This document shows positions 20,182 through 31,098 of a stretch of DNA of 64,000 bases, piece after piece. Both the position numbers and the translations under genes were made by a program. The number at the start of each line of letters is the position of its first letter. The first letter of the stretch is position 1. The stretch spans positions 1,426,001-1,490,000 of the forward strand of contig JAPFFF010000007.1 in the NCBI GenBank assembly GCA_039105265.1, in the 5' to 3' direction. The notes beneath the pieces are model-generated. The model had not been told where the DNA came from. It ran no database searches and worked only from the letters and a program-made list of their open reading frames with translations. This DNA comes from Tritrichomonas musculus. Taxonomy: Eukaryota > Parabasalia > Tritrichomonadida > Tritrichomonadidae.

Positions 20182-20982
20182 TAAGGTTTTGAGAAACCGC
20201 TCAAAAATTCTGAAATTTGAATCCCTCTTTCAAATTAAACTCAATTATTTGAGAGGGGAATGTAAATGCCTTCTAAAACGTTCCAGTAAATAATTAAGAT
20301 AATATCATTATTACCATTATATTATTCACTCCAAAGTGGAAATGATATATGATATCTTTTTGAGTGAAAAAAAAGAAATATGGCTATTATTAAGATTATT
20401 ATATTAATTTTTACTAACCTATAGTTTTCTAATCAACCTCAAAATAATGATATATTAACACCATTTTTATTCATTTTACATATTTGCTTCAAATTTTTAG
20501 CTTTTATTATAATTATTTAATTCTTTGATTTATTCCAAGTTTGATATTTTATGTAAAAAACAGTTTTATTACTATATAATAAGTACACATGTATGATATA
20601 GATGAGTTAAAAATCTTATTATACATTAAATTATAGTAAAATTAAGAAATGCTTCTTATTATGTCGATTACTTCTATTAAAAAAGAGATTTTTAAATTTT
20701 TGCACAGATTTATCAACTCATATGTATTGTTGAAATATAATAGCTATAAAATAAATATTAATATTTAATTCAGATAAGAATTAACTTTTGCATAATTTGT
20801 TCAATTGATATAATTTTCCATAATATTTTCAAATTATTTCTAATATTATATTTGTAATATTAATAATTTATTTTTAAATGTAATAAGCTAGTACAAATTA
20901 AAATATTCAATAATATATAAAATTGATTTTGTATATTTTACAAATTATATTTTCAATTAAAAATCGGTTATTTAAAACCCTA
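20182..20982. mobile_element. 0.8-kb non-autonomous hAT-like element R1 (copy 1)
   Basis: Termini are TAAGGTTTT on the left and AAAACCCTA on the right, short imperfect inverted repeats. Flanking both ends is the 8-bp direct repeat TTTCTGAT (20174-20181 and 20983-20990), as hAT transposases make. The whole element recurs in inverted orientation at 47641-48442 with only scattered differences. No coding frame, so it would need a transposase supplied elsewhere. Its right target duplication overlaps the target site of the next element (20988-20995). Confidence 0.75.
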
Positions 20983-21909
20983 TTTCTGATAAAAGATAGG
21001 GGGTTTAACCGTTCGTAAAGTGTCAAAAATTTTCATTAAGATTAAAAAAGATAGATTTCATTAAATAAATAAGATATTATTATACTATATTAATATTTAT
21101 TTATATAAATACTCTAAGTATTAAAAAATATATATACTAACATTAAAAAATTCTTTTTTATTTTTCTGAGAGATAAAAACTTTTTCAAATGTTAAAATTA
21201 CATATAGTTATAAAAATATCTACCAAAATATAGCCTATTTCATTTATATTTTTTAAAATATAATATTAAAATACTAATTGGAAGAGCAAAATAGAAAATG
21301 AACCATAATAATAAAAGTAAATGAAATAAAGAATTCAAAAATACTTCATTAAAGAGGTATTCATGTAGAGAAATTGACGAAATATTGTAATTTTGATCAT
21401 ATTTTCTTTATTTTTATTTTGAAACTAAGAATGTACTTTAATGGATAAGAATTTTATACTCCTATTTTTGAGATATTTCTATTTTTATTTTTCTGAATAA
21501 GAATCGTTTTATAATTGAGAGGCTATATAATTTTTTTTATATAAAAATTGATGAAATATAAATATATATATTATTTTATTTTATTAATTATTATTGTATA
21601 TATATATTAATAACTTATTAATACTTATATGTTTAAAAAATATTTATTTTCTAGAGATACACTTGTTTATATTTTTTTTATTTTTTATAAATTTTTAACT
21701 TTTTCAGTTATTATATTTTTTTATATTGAAATAATAAACATTTTTTATCCTAGTAGTATTTTTATTAAACATTATTTTATTTTATATAAATAATATATAT
21801 TATATTTTATATACATTTTCAATTTTATATTTAAGTTTTACATTATATACCCTAATGTGAATGATATTTGCCTCGCGAAATATTTGACCATTTTGATCGA
21901 AAAACAAAG

Positions 21910-22005
21910 AAAATTTTGAATGTCTTAAGAATTATTTCTGAAAAGTATTCAAACTCTCTTAAATTTGTTTTGTGTGGATCTTCAGAAAACAATTTTATAC
22001 ATTGA
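21910..22005 (+). pseudogene. Possible coding relic inside the outer element
   Basis: A short frame reads KILNVLRIISEKYSNSLK then FVLCGSSENNFIH and a stop. Its amino-acid use (Ser, Glu, Gly, Cys, Val) is more protein-like than the surrounding Lys/Asn/Ile/Tyr noise, and the preceding ~60 bases give protein-like words in other frames. It may be the tail of the outer element's own decayed transposase. Too short to assign. Confidence 0.25.
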
Positions 22006-22124
22006 ATTATTTCTTAAAAATAAAAATAAATAAAATAAAATTTACTTTTATCTATAATTTATCTCATATTAGCATTTAAATTATAATTCCTGCTAAAAAA
22101 ATTATCTTTTTATAAAATATTTAT

Positions 22125-22207
22125 GCAATTCGGTTATGGCCAATATTTTTGATATTAAACTAAGAAAAAGCAATTCGGTTATGGCCAATATTTTTTGATA
22201 TTAAACT
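22125..22207. repeat. Direct duplication containing CAATTCGGTTATGGCC
   Basis: A 37-38-base block (GCAATTCGGTTATGGCCAAT then ATTTTTGATATTAAACT) occurs at 22125-22161 and 22170-22207, offset by 45 bases, with one extra T in the second copy. Confidence 0.8.
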
Positions 22208-22256
22208 TTTTATAAAATATTTTTATAAAAAAACGGTTATCTATGGTCCATTATTT

Positions 22257-22562
22257 AAACAAAGCAACATTTACAGTTAACAAAACACAAGCTTATTTTC
22301 TTTTCTAACCTTATTTACAGCAAAACAACATTCACAAATAATAACGTACCAGCTCGTATTCTTTTATAGCCTTCTTTAAAGCAAAACAACATTCACAATT
22401 AGCAAGATGCAAGCTCATTTTCTTTTCTAACCTTCTTTACAGCAAAACAACATTCACAATTAGCAAGATGCAAACTCATTTTCTTTTCTAACCTTCTTTA
22501 CAGCAAAAAAAACATTCATAATTAACAACATACAAGCACTTTTTCTTGTTTTACCTTTTTTT
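22257..22562. repeat. 61-bp tandem repeat, five copies
   Basis: Units begin near 22259, 22321, 22382, 22443 and 22504, marked by CAAAACAACATTCACAATTA followed by TTTTCTTTTCTAACCTTCTT. The third and fourth units are nearly identical and the outer ones diverge. It lies inside the outer element. No coding potential. Confidence 0.85.
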
Positions 22563-24584
22563 TTTTCTCATTTCTTTTATTTTCTTTTTGGAAATTTCTT
22601 TTTGAATTATGAATAAACACTTTCTTTTTGCTATTTTTATGCTCCTTTATTTTTTTTACATAATATTAATTGTAAGATTAAATGACCAATATCTTTTAAA
22701 AAGTTTTAATATTGAGTGAAAATTTGGTCGATTTGTGATTTTTGAATATAATCCTAATTTTTTTGGTTTAAATACAAAAATCTTGAAATGACAAATTATC
22801 ATTCCCAAGCAAACAAATAAATAATCTTTTTATGGATCATAATCCATTTTAAAATATTTATTTTTTAATATTAGCCTATATAAAACAAAAGAAGTATAAA
22901 TTAAAGTTTCACAAAAAGTTTAATCAAAATTCAATGTGCTCAAATTTTTCAAATAATTCTTTCAAAAAAATTGAAATAACTTTTTAATAAAACAGCTGTA
23001 TTTGATTTCTTGTATATTTCTTTTATTATTCTAGCTATATATTATTTTATAATAGAAAAATATTTGCATTATATTTAAAAAATACAAAGATATGCTCATA
23101 TTTTGAGTAAATTCCCAACTTTTTGAAAGAAAACTCAACAAACCAATTGAAAGAAAGATTTAAAAAATAGAAATTAATCTATATAAATTAAATTCTGAAA
23201 GAAATATATACATAATTAGACAAAATACAAAAGGATAAGATATAATAATGATTTTTGAATGAGTTTTTACACAATTTTTTTATTGTTTTTTTCTAATTGA
23301 AAAAAAAATTGAGAAACAGCTCACAATTTTTGAATAAATAATCTATATAAAAATAAAATTGAATTAAAATTTGAATACATTTCAATAAAGGCCAAAATTT
23401 TTGAATATTTTTACCAAATATCATTCAGACTAGGGTATTAAATAGATAAATTAACAAAAAAAAATGAAAAATTCAATTAAACGATGATTTTTTATTGAAT
23501 TTCTAAAAAAATATGTTGCTTTGTATTGTAATTATTTTTTGGTTTTCAATATATTAAATATTAAAGTTATTTTTATAATATAGTAATTAATAAATTTACT
23601 ATATAAAAAATATTTTTAATAATATTTTTAAGAAAATGAGGAAATTTAAATTTTTCAAGAATCACTTCACAATTAACTTCACTTCACCGAAAATAGTCAT
23701 CTCACGTCACTAAAAAATAATAACGTACCAAAATACGATGAAAAATAATTCAAAATAATGCAAAATATAAAATTACATTTTTCTTTAAAATGAGAGTATA
23801 GAGTAACTTATTTACATAATAAAATTTATTTAAATATTTATTATTATTATATTGTACAATTAGTATATAATTATTTCGTAAATCAATTGAGAAATAAGTC
23901 ATTTTCTTAATTTTTTAATGTAAATTTGCATTTAAATTTATATATGGCTAATAAATTGGATATATAACAGATAATATATTTTATAAATCAAATATAAAAT
24001 ATTATTATTGATTTATAATTCATAAATATTTTATTTGACTCGAGATATAGATGAAACATTATTTTTTAAATTGTTTTTAAATTCTCAACATCCATTAAAA
24101 CCAATTATGGCAAATGTCAGTATTGGATATATAGAAGTAAATAATCTTAATATTTTTTCATAAGATAAAATATTCATTCAATTAAAGTAAAAATAAAAAA
24201 ATCAAATAACGAGTTTTCACTTCACATGAAGACCTCTTTCATTAATGAATTTATAATTTTTCCAAATCTCTGGAAATATCTTGAAGAAAAAGTGCTCTTG
24301 AAATAAAATAAAAAAATATTAAAAAATTAAATGTAATGAAAATTCATTATATATTAATAAATCTTTAATTATTTATATATTAATCAAAGGCGGAATGACA
24401 AACTATAGAAAAAGTTACACCATTTTTTTCTGAGGAAAATTCGTTATTCTGACTTTTTGAGTTAATTGAGAAGGCATACAAAAAGTTCTAAAATTTTCTT
24501 GTAAAGTTTTGAAAAAGTTCACTAAGATAAAACCATGAAAAAGCGCCATTTTTATAGAACTAAACCAATCAAAGAAACCGAGAT

Positions 24585-25099
24585 GACGACATTGCCGCCC
24601 ATAGCATGATCACGATCAGTAATGCTTAGCAGCTAGCTGGTTGTAACTGCGGCGAGTCGTCATCCGGACAAAGATATCACGATTTCATCCGGAAGATCTG
24701 GAATGACGACATTGCCGCCCATAGCAAGACCACGATCAGCAATGCTTAGCAGCTAGCTGGTTGTAACTGCGGCGAGTCGTCATCCGGACAAAGATATCGC
24801 GATTTCATCCGGAAGATCTGGAATGACGACATTGCCGCCCATAGCAAGACCACGATCAGCAATGCTTAGCAGCTAGCTGGTTGTAACTGCGGCGAGTCGT
24901 CATCCGGACAAAGATATCGCGATTTCATCCGGAAGATCTGGAATGACGACATTGCCGCCCATAGCAAGACCACGATCAGCAATGCTTAGCAGCTGGCTGG
25001 TTGTAACTGCGGCGAGTCGTCATCCGGACAAAGATATCACGATTTCATCCGGAAGATCTGGAATTGACGACATTGCCGCCCATAGGACGACCACGGTGG
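24585..25099. repeat. 120-bp iterations in the left MULE terminal repeat
   Basis: Four units of exactly 120 bp begin at 24585, 24705, 24825 and 24945 with GACGACATTGCCGCCCATAG. A partial fifth starts near 25066. The units are far more GC-rich than the window and contain AGCAGCTAGCTGG and GATTTCATCCGGAAGATCTG. Units differ at only a few positions. In MULEs such sub-terminal iterations can carry transposase-binding sites. Confidence 0.95.
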
Positions 25100-25292
25100 C
25101 AATAAAAAGATGAAAATAAAACAAACAAAAAACAAACAAAATTGATTATTTAATATTATTATTACGATTTTTTAATTTTTTTATTTTGATAAAGCTTATT
25201 TAAAATATTCTGAGTCTTCTCAGAAATTTGTTAAATTTTTTTTTTTATAAATATATATAACTTTTTGAAAGAATTATGGTCTTTTTATATTT

Positions 25293-27635
25293 ATGGAAGA
25301 AGACCAAAATCTTTATTATTCAGCGAAATATCTATCTCATACGCAAAGACCTAATTCTTTAAAAGATAAAGGATTAAGAACATTCATTGAAATTGTTCCT
25401 TTGCATTCTCAGAATTTCAATATCATTTCGCTAATCCTTTTCCTCGATAGCTTAACCAAAGAATTTATATGCAACAACAAAAGAGTTTATAATGACATTT
25501 TTTCGTTTAGTTGCTGTAATAAATCAAAGATAAATACTGAAATTCAAATATTTAGCATAACTGTCAAAAACGATTTGGAAACCATTAAAGTTCTCGCTAG
25601 AGATCAACTCCTTGAAAACCAAACTATGAAAGTTGTTACTATTGATTTTGAAGAATGTATCATGACGTCGCCATATACTTTGAAAAATAAAGAGTGTCCT
25701 TTTTTGACTCAAGATTTTTGGAATAAACAATGTAAACATAAAAATTCAATGCTTTATACTTTTTGTAATTACGTAGCTCGAAAAAATTCTAATTTTCCAA
25801 TATTTATAAAATTTGCTTTTCAAAACTTTTTAGATAAAAGAACCTTGCGTAGAAGAGCCGTTAGTTTTCAAGGTTATGATGATTTTTATAAAATTTTATT
25901 GCATTTACCTGGTTTTGTTTATATTGAGATAAGTACTCAAAAAGTTCAGGACGATGGATTTGCATTTAAATTTAATAATGATTTTGCTTTTATTAAAAAT
26001 ATAATATGGATTATGCCTTGGGCTTTAGAAGTTATAAATTATATGCATTATTTGCAAATTGATGCTTCTTTTTATGCGCTTAAGCCTTACAAATTTTGTA
26101 TATACCATTCAATTTATTTCAATTCAAGTTTTCCTTTCGCATTATCAATTGGCCCTAAAGAGAACCGTTTTTTATATAATTTATTATTTGATGGATTAAA
26201 TAAGTTTTGTTTAAATAAAAATGTTTTTGAAAATAAAGTTGTTTTATCAGATTTAGGTTCTCCTATCAAAAAGTTCTGTAAATTACATTCAAATATTCAA
26301 TATTTTTGTCATCGTCATATTATACAAATATTTGGACCTAAATCATCATTAGGCATATGGGTTGCAAGGTTATTGAGATGCAAAACATATTTAATATATA
26401 AACAAGAAAAAGAATTTATTTTAGTTGAAATGGACGAATATAAAAAAGATCCAAATTCACCTTTATTTGACGATACCGATCAAGATAATGAAAAAAAACA
26501 AAAATTAAAAGATTTTGAAATTATGTTAAAAGATATAGATGAAGTGGAAAGAATGCCAAATAAAGAAGAAATTAAAAAAAGTGATTATTATATTGCTAAT
26601 TGGGCAATATGGATTCGTTCTGACCACCATGTAGCTCGTTGTTCAAATCATTCGGAAGGTTTCCACGGAAATATCAATCAAAAATTGCCAGATTCCGGAA
26701 CTCATTCATTTAAAACTGGTTTCACAACAATTGTAAATTATTTATTAAATTATATAAATAATTACTCAGATATTTGTGGAAATTCTTTTCAAAATAAACA
26801 TCAAAAAATGATTCAAAAAGTTATACAAATTCTTAGCAAGAGACCAGATAATTATTTAAAATGTTCAAAAGAAAATTGTGATTGTGGTGAAGATGATTTT
26901 GTTGAATCAATTTATGGAGTGAAACTTCCTTGCATACATACAATATTAAATAATTTTTGCAAATCAGAAATATTTAATATTGTTAAAAATAGCAATGAAA
27001 TTGATATTCAATATTTATTTGTTCAATCTCTCAAAAAGTTCCCCAATTATAAATTTGAAAAAAATCTTTTTAAATCAAATAGAAAAAATATAGATAGAAT
27101 AATATCAATATACGAAGTTGAAAAGAATAGAAAGTTTGATAAGGAATCATTGAATATATTAGGCTCTTTTATTAATGAGTTTCTTAATTGTTTTACATAT
27201 GTTTTACCAAAATTCCCAAATATTAATCCAAATGATGCCAAATATTCTGGAAATCATTTTGATTTTCGAGCACTTGATGAAAAATTGGTTTTCAGAAAAA
27301 AGAAAGAAGAAAGTAACACAAGTCAAAAGAAAGAAAAATTAAAACTTGAAAATTTATACGACGAAGATGACAATTTTGATTCAATGATAAAAGACTGTAA
27401 TGCTGACATCGAATTAATTAAGAAAAAATACTATGAAACGAAGGCTGAAATTAAAGGAATGTATCCTCAATTATCATATCATGATATCGAAAAAATATGT
27501 TTTTCTAATTTTGTCCGCTATGTTTTTGAAACTAGATGCGATAATTCAGGTGTCATATATTTTTTATCTAAATTCAAAATAGCAAGTTGGAAAAATGCAG
27601 ATTTAGCTGCAGGTGGTAACAGATTTTTCTCTTAA
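25293..27635 (+). CDS. MULE transposase, full length
   Basis: 780 residues. The DDE core has Asp257 (YLQIDASFYAL), Asp320 (VVLSDLGSPI), the MULE-specific C-x2-H (Cys339-His342 in YFCHRHIIQIFG) and Glu455 (NHSEGFHGNINQKLP). A long insertion between the second Asp and Glu contains an acidic/Lys-rich helical stretch (~385-430). Residues 1-200 have Cys and His pairs (FSCCNKSK, CPFLTQDFWNKQCKH) and may form the DNA-binding end. The C-terminal part has another Cys cluster (CSKENCDCGEDD). The enzyme cuts and pastes the element by its TIRs. No stop or frameshift is seen. The first 70 codons are duplicated inverted in the right arm. The neighbouring TIRs show this is its own element. Confidence 0.92.
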   Translation: MEEDQNLYYSAKYLSHTQRPNSLKDKGLRTFIEIVPLHSQNFNIISLILFLDSLTKEFICNNKRVYNDIFSFSCCNKSKINTEIQIFSITVKNDLETIKVLARDQLLENQTMKVVTIDFEECIMTSPYTLKNKECPFLTQDFWNKQCKHKNSMLYTFCNYVARKNSNFPIFIKFAFQNFLDKRTLRRRAVSFQGYDDFYKILLHLPGFVYIEISTQKVQDDGFAFKFNNDFAFIKNIIWIMPWALEVINYMHYLQIDASFYALKPYKFCIYHSIYFNSSFPFALSIGPKENRFLYNLLFDGLNKFCLNKNVFENKVVLSDLGSPIKKFCKLHSNIQYFCHRHIIQIFGPKSSLGIWVARLLRCKTYLIYKQEKEFILVEMDEYKKDPNSPLFDDTDQDNEKKQKLKDFEIMLKDIDEVERMPNKEEIKKSDYYIANWAIWIRSDHHVARCSNHSEGFHGNINQKLPDSGTHSFKTGFTTIVNYLLNYINNYSDICGNSFQNKHQKMIQKVIQILSKRPDNYLKCSKENCDCGEDDFVESIYGVKLPCIHTILNNFCKSEIFNIVKNSNEIDIQYLFVQSLKKFPNYKFEKNLFKSNRKNIDRIISIYEVEKNRKFDKESLNILGSFINEFLNCFTYVLPKFPNINPNDAKYSGNHFDFRALDEKLVFRKKKEESNTSQKKEKLKLENLYDEDDNFDSMIKDCNADIELIKKKYYETKAEIKGMYPQLSYHDIEKICFSNFVRYVFETRCDNSGVIYFLSKFKIASWKNADLAAGGNRFFS

Positions 27636-27799
27636 CAAATTTCTGAGAAGACTCAGAATATTTTAAATAAGCTTTATCAAAAAAAAAAAAATAAAAATAA
27701 AAATAAAAAATAAAAATAAAAATAAAAAATAAAAAATCACAATAATATTAAATAATCAATTTTGTTTGTTTTTTGTTTGTTTTATTTTCATCTTTTTAT

Positions 27800-28200
27800 T
27801 GCCACCGTGGTCGTCCTATGGGCGGCAATGTCGTCAATTCCAGATCTTCCGGATGAAATCGCGATATCTTTGTCCGGATGACGACTCGCCGCAGTTACAA
27901 CCAGCTAGCTGCTAAGCATTGCTGATCGTGGTCTTGCTATGGGCGGCAATGTCGTCATTCCAGATCTTCCGGATGAAATCGCGATATCTTTGTCCGGATG
28001 ACGACTCGCCGCAGTTACAACCAGCTAGCTGCTAAGCATTGCTGATCGTGGTCTTGCTATGGGCGGCAATGTCGTCATTCCAGATCTTCCGGATGAAATC
28101 GCGATATCTTTGTCCGGATGACGACTCGCCGCAGTTACAACCAGCTAGCTGCTAAGCATTGCTGATCGTGGTCTTGCTATGGGCGGCAATGTCGTCATCT
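27800..28200. repeat. 120-bp iterations, first right-arm array
   Basis: Three full 120-bp units inverted relative to the left array, plus the same partial inner unit (ACCGTGGTCGTCCTATGGGC). A simple AAAAATAAAAAT stretch (27680-27740) precedes it. Confidence 0.93.
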
Positions 28201-28297
28201 CGGTTTCTTTGATTGGTTTAGTTCTATAAAAATGGCGCTTTTTCATGGTTTTATCTTAGTGAACTTTTTCAAAACTTTACAAGAAAATTTTAGAACT

Positions 28298-29041
28298 TTA
28301 TCTTTTAAAGAATTAGGTCTTTGCGTATGAGATAGATATTTCGCTGAATAATAAAGATTTTGGTCTTCTTCCATAAATATAAAAAGACCATAATTCTTTC
28401 AAAAAGTTATATATATTTATTAAAAAAAAAAAAATTTAACAAATTTCTGAGAAGACTCAGAATATTTTAAATAAGCTTTATCAAAATAAAAAAATTAAAA
28501 AATCGTAATAATAATATTAAATAATCAATTTTGTTTGTTTTTTGTTTGTTTTATTTTCATCTTTTTATTGCCACCGTGGTCGTCCTATGGGCGGCAATGT
28601 CGTCAATTCCAGATCTTCCGGATGAAATCGTGATATCTTTGTCCGGATGACGACTCGCCGCAGTTACAACCAGCTAGCTGCTAAGCATTGCTGATCGTGG
28701 TCTTGCTATGGGCGGCAATGTCGTCATTCCAGATCTTCCGGATGAAATCGCGATATCTTTGTCCGGATGACGACTCGCCGCAGTTACAACCAGCTAGCTG
28801 CTAAGCATTGCTGATCGTGGTCTTGCTATGGGCGGCAATGTCGTCATCTCGGTTTCTTTGATTGGTTTAGTTCTATAAAAATGGCGCTTTTTCATGGTTT
28901 TATCTTAGTGAACTTTTTCAAAACTTTACAAGAAAATTTTAGAACTTTTTGTATGCCTTCTCAATTAACTCAAAAAGTCAGAATAACGAATTTTCCTCAG
29001 AAAAAAATGGTGTAACTTTTTCTATAGTTTGTCACTTCGCC
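28298..29041. repeat. Inverted copy of the MULE left arm appended to its right arm
   Basis: After the first right-arm array the sequence reaches TTTTAGAACTTT and then switches to the reverse complement of the left arm. It starts inside the transposase gene (about position 25360, ATCTTTTAAAGAATTAGGTC), passes the start codon and leader, then a second inner TIR, two 120-bp units (28611-28850) and the true outer end. The first right arm therefore lacks its outermost ~100 bases. The join has only a few bases of microhomology (CTTTA). This is what template switching or end capture between two element copies would leave. Confidence 0.88.
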
Positions 29042-29602
29042 TTAATCAAATAATGCAAATTTTCCAAAAAACTTTAATATTTAGAAAATATTTTCTATAA
29101 TTATATCATTCTTTTATCTAGAATATTAATTTGATCATAATTTGGTATTTTTATTTAGTTTACAATGAAAAAAATGAATAGCATTATTTCATATTAATTG
29201 AATAGTGCACTATTGAATTTTATTATTCATCAAAATTATAGGTTCCTATAGACGGATTTTATATTTGAGATTTTAATTAATAATTATTAAATATATTTAG
29301 TATAAATATCAATTTTGTTATGAAATATCTTACTTTTTTTATTTTCTGACAGTTTACGAACGGTTAAACCCCCTATGATAAAAGGTATGGAAACTCTTTT
29401 TCATTCAATTTTTTTAAAAGGAATATGTATGGAAACTCGAAAAAAACGAAATAGAAATAACTAGTGGTTTTTAAATCATCATATTTTATAATATGTTTTT
29501 ATATTGAATTTTATATTATTATAATAGCCATAAAATATTATATTTAAATTTTATTGTGAGATATATGCAAAATAAATAAATTGAATAAATAAAAACTATT
29601 AA

Positions 29603-31005
29603 CCCCCGAATCTCTACAAGTGAGAAAATTTTTGTACGTTATTTAAAAAAATTTTAACGAATTAAATTTGAATGAAATTGAGAGAGATAATTGAAACAAA
29701 TAACGTACAAAAAATAAGAATGACTAATAACTAAAGAAAGAAGAAAGATTTCAATTAATGAATTTCATATTTATTAACAACATGCCAAGGTGCTTGAGTA
29801 TAGATAAAATGAAGGGAAAAAAAAGAGGTGAAAATTTAATTATTTTAATATTTTATTCAAATGAAAGGATTAGGAAAATTTCGCATACGGATAAATAATT
29901 TTCGCCACTAGTGTTCTCTATTTATATATTTATCAACGTTCGGAATTTTTAATTTTTGTTTTCTCTGATAATAAATTCCAAATATTTTACTCGGCTTTAA
30001 ATTTCATGCAAATTTATATGAGAAAGTATAAAGTTGCTTTAAAGGTGTCTGCAACTATTAAAACAAAAATCAAAAATTTTGTACTTTTCCCTGGAATATT
30101 ATATTATTTGTAATTTTTTAGAAGAATTAAAAGAGATACGAGAATGACTCTCCTCCCATGTATATTGGAGTTAGTAGTAGAATTAAATGAATAAATAAAA
30201 TTGATATGGTTGCTATTAGTAAATTAAATTTGAATGAAATGTAAGAATATTTATGAAAATATGAAGTAAAAAGCGGCATAGACTGTTGTATTGAACGCAT
30301 ACATGTCATTTGGATAAAAAAAGATTGTTTTAAATGCAGAACCTAACTTGAATATTTGCACATAAAATTTAACCTGAGCTAAACACGTAAAAACAAAAAA
30401 GTTGAATAGCAAAAAGTAAAAAAAAGTAGAGAATAAATAAAAAAAGCACTTTATATAATCGAAATAAGTTAAAATGGTAGTCTTTTAAATATCTTTGAAA
30501 AAAAGTTAGGAAAATAGGTAATAAATGGAAGCGATGTAAAGAATATGAGGTAATAAGTTCTGAAAATAGCATTTTGAGTAAAAAAATTGAGTTTGAGCGG
30601 AATAGAACATTTGAAAATTAGGATATAAGAATTCTGAAAGAGATCATATAAAACTTCGAATAGTATATAACTGATTAATCAACAAACAAACGAGAAATTA
30701 GCTTTAATGAAAGGAATTGGGTTTGTAAAATTTCTTTTTGATATTGGCCAAAAATGACCAACTTGACACTTTTGCATATAACTCCAAAATAAAATGATGA
30801 AATTTTGTTATTTATTTGATATATTTATTGTTTATATATAATAGAGATGTATTTAACATATCTATTTATAGGCTTGTTAGGAAATTAGTATTTAAAATAA
30901 TGTTAAGTTATCATTTTAAAAAATTGTTAACTTATTAAAAATTTTTGGATTTTTTGTTAACAAAAAAAACGTGCAAAAATTTTCTCACTTGTAGAGATTC
31001 GGGGG
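29603..31005. mobile_element. PIF/Harbinger-like non-autonomous element
   Basis: Inverted repeats begin CCCCCGAATCTCTACAAGTG and continue through GAGAAAATTTTTG, about 32 bases and perfect. The 3-bp duplication TAA sits at 29600-29602 and 31006-31008, the TWA duplication of PIF/Harbinger. Sister element B has the uninterrupted site (CCATTAAGTATTC at ~51257), confirming both borders. Length is 1,403 bp and the interior has no long frame. Confidence 0.85.
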
Positions 31006-31098
31006 TAAGTATTCAAAAATACGATTCAAGTAATCCATTATGTAAATCAATAAAAATTTATTATACATTGGAAATATGAATGAATATAAAATGTTATA

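Larger units (their letters stand above)
24389..29041. mobile_element. Complete MULE (Mutator-like) DNA transposon
   Basis: The element starts GGCGGAATGACAAACTATAG, and its right end is the inverted GGCGAAGTGACAAACTATAG. The 9-bp direct repeat TTAATCAAA flanks both ends (24380-24388 and 29042-29050), the typical Mutator duplication. Long terminal inverted repeats (~0.85 kb on the left) contain a 200-bp AT-rich outer part, an array of 120-bp GC-rich units and an inner AT-rich part. The single gene is a full-length MULE transposase (25293-27635). The right arm is enlarged by an extra inverted copy of the left arm. Intact frame and matching TIRs argue for recent activity. Confidence 0.92.
20996..29376. 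mobile_element. Outer inverted-repeat element, split by the MULE
   Basis: The left end starts ATAGGGGGTTTAACCGTTCG and the right end is its reverse complement, matching over ~24 bases and weakly beyond. Both ends are flanked by the 8-bp direct repeat GATAAAAG (20988-20995 and 29377-29384). Removing the MULE (24389-29041) and its 9-bp duplication leaves about 3.7 kb. That remainder holds tandem repeats and possible coding relics but no intact gene. An 8-bp duplication suggests the hAT superfamily; TIR sequence alone does not settle it. The left and right flanks join into a plausible uninterrupted pre-insertion sequence. Confidence 0.75.

Noticed and set aside
24585-25099. Regular GC-rich repeats as a possible CRISPR-like array
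   Set aside because: Units are contiguous 120-bp tandem copies with no unique spacers, present in both MULE ends.
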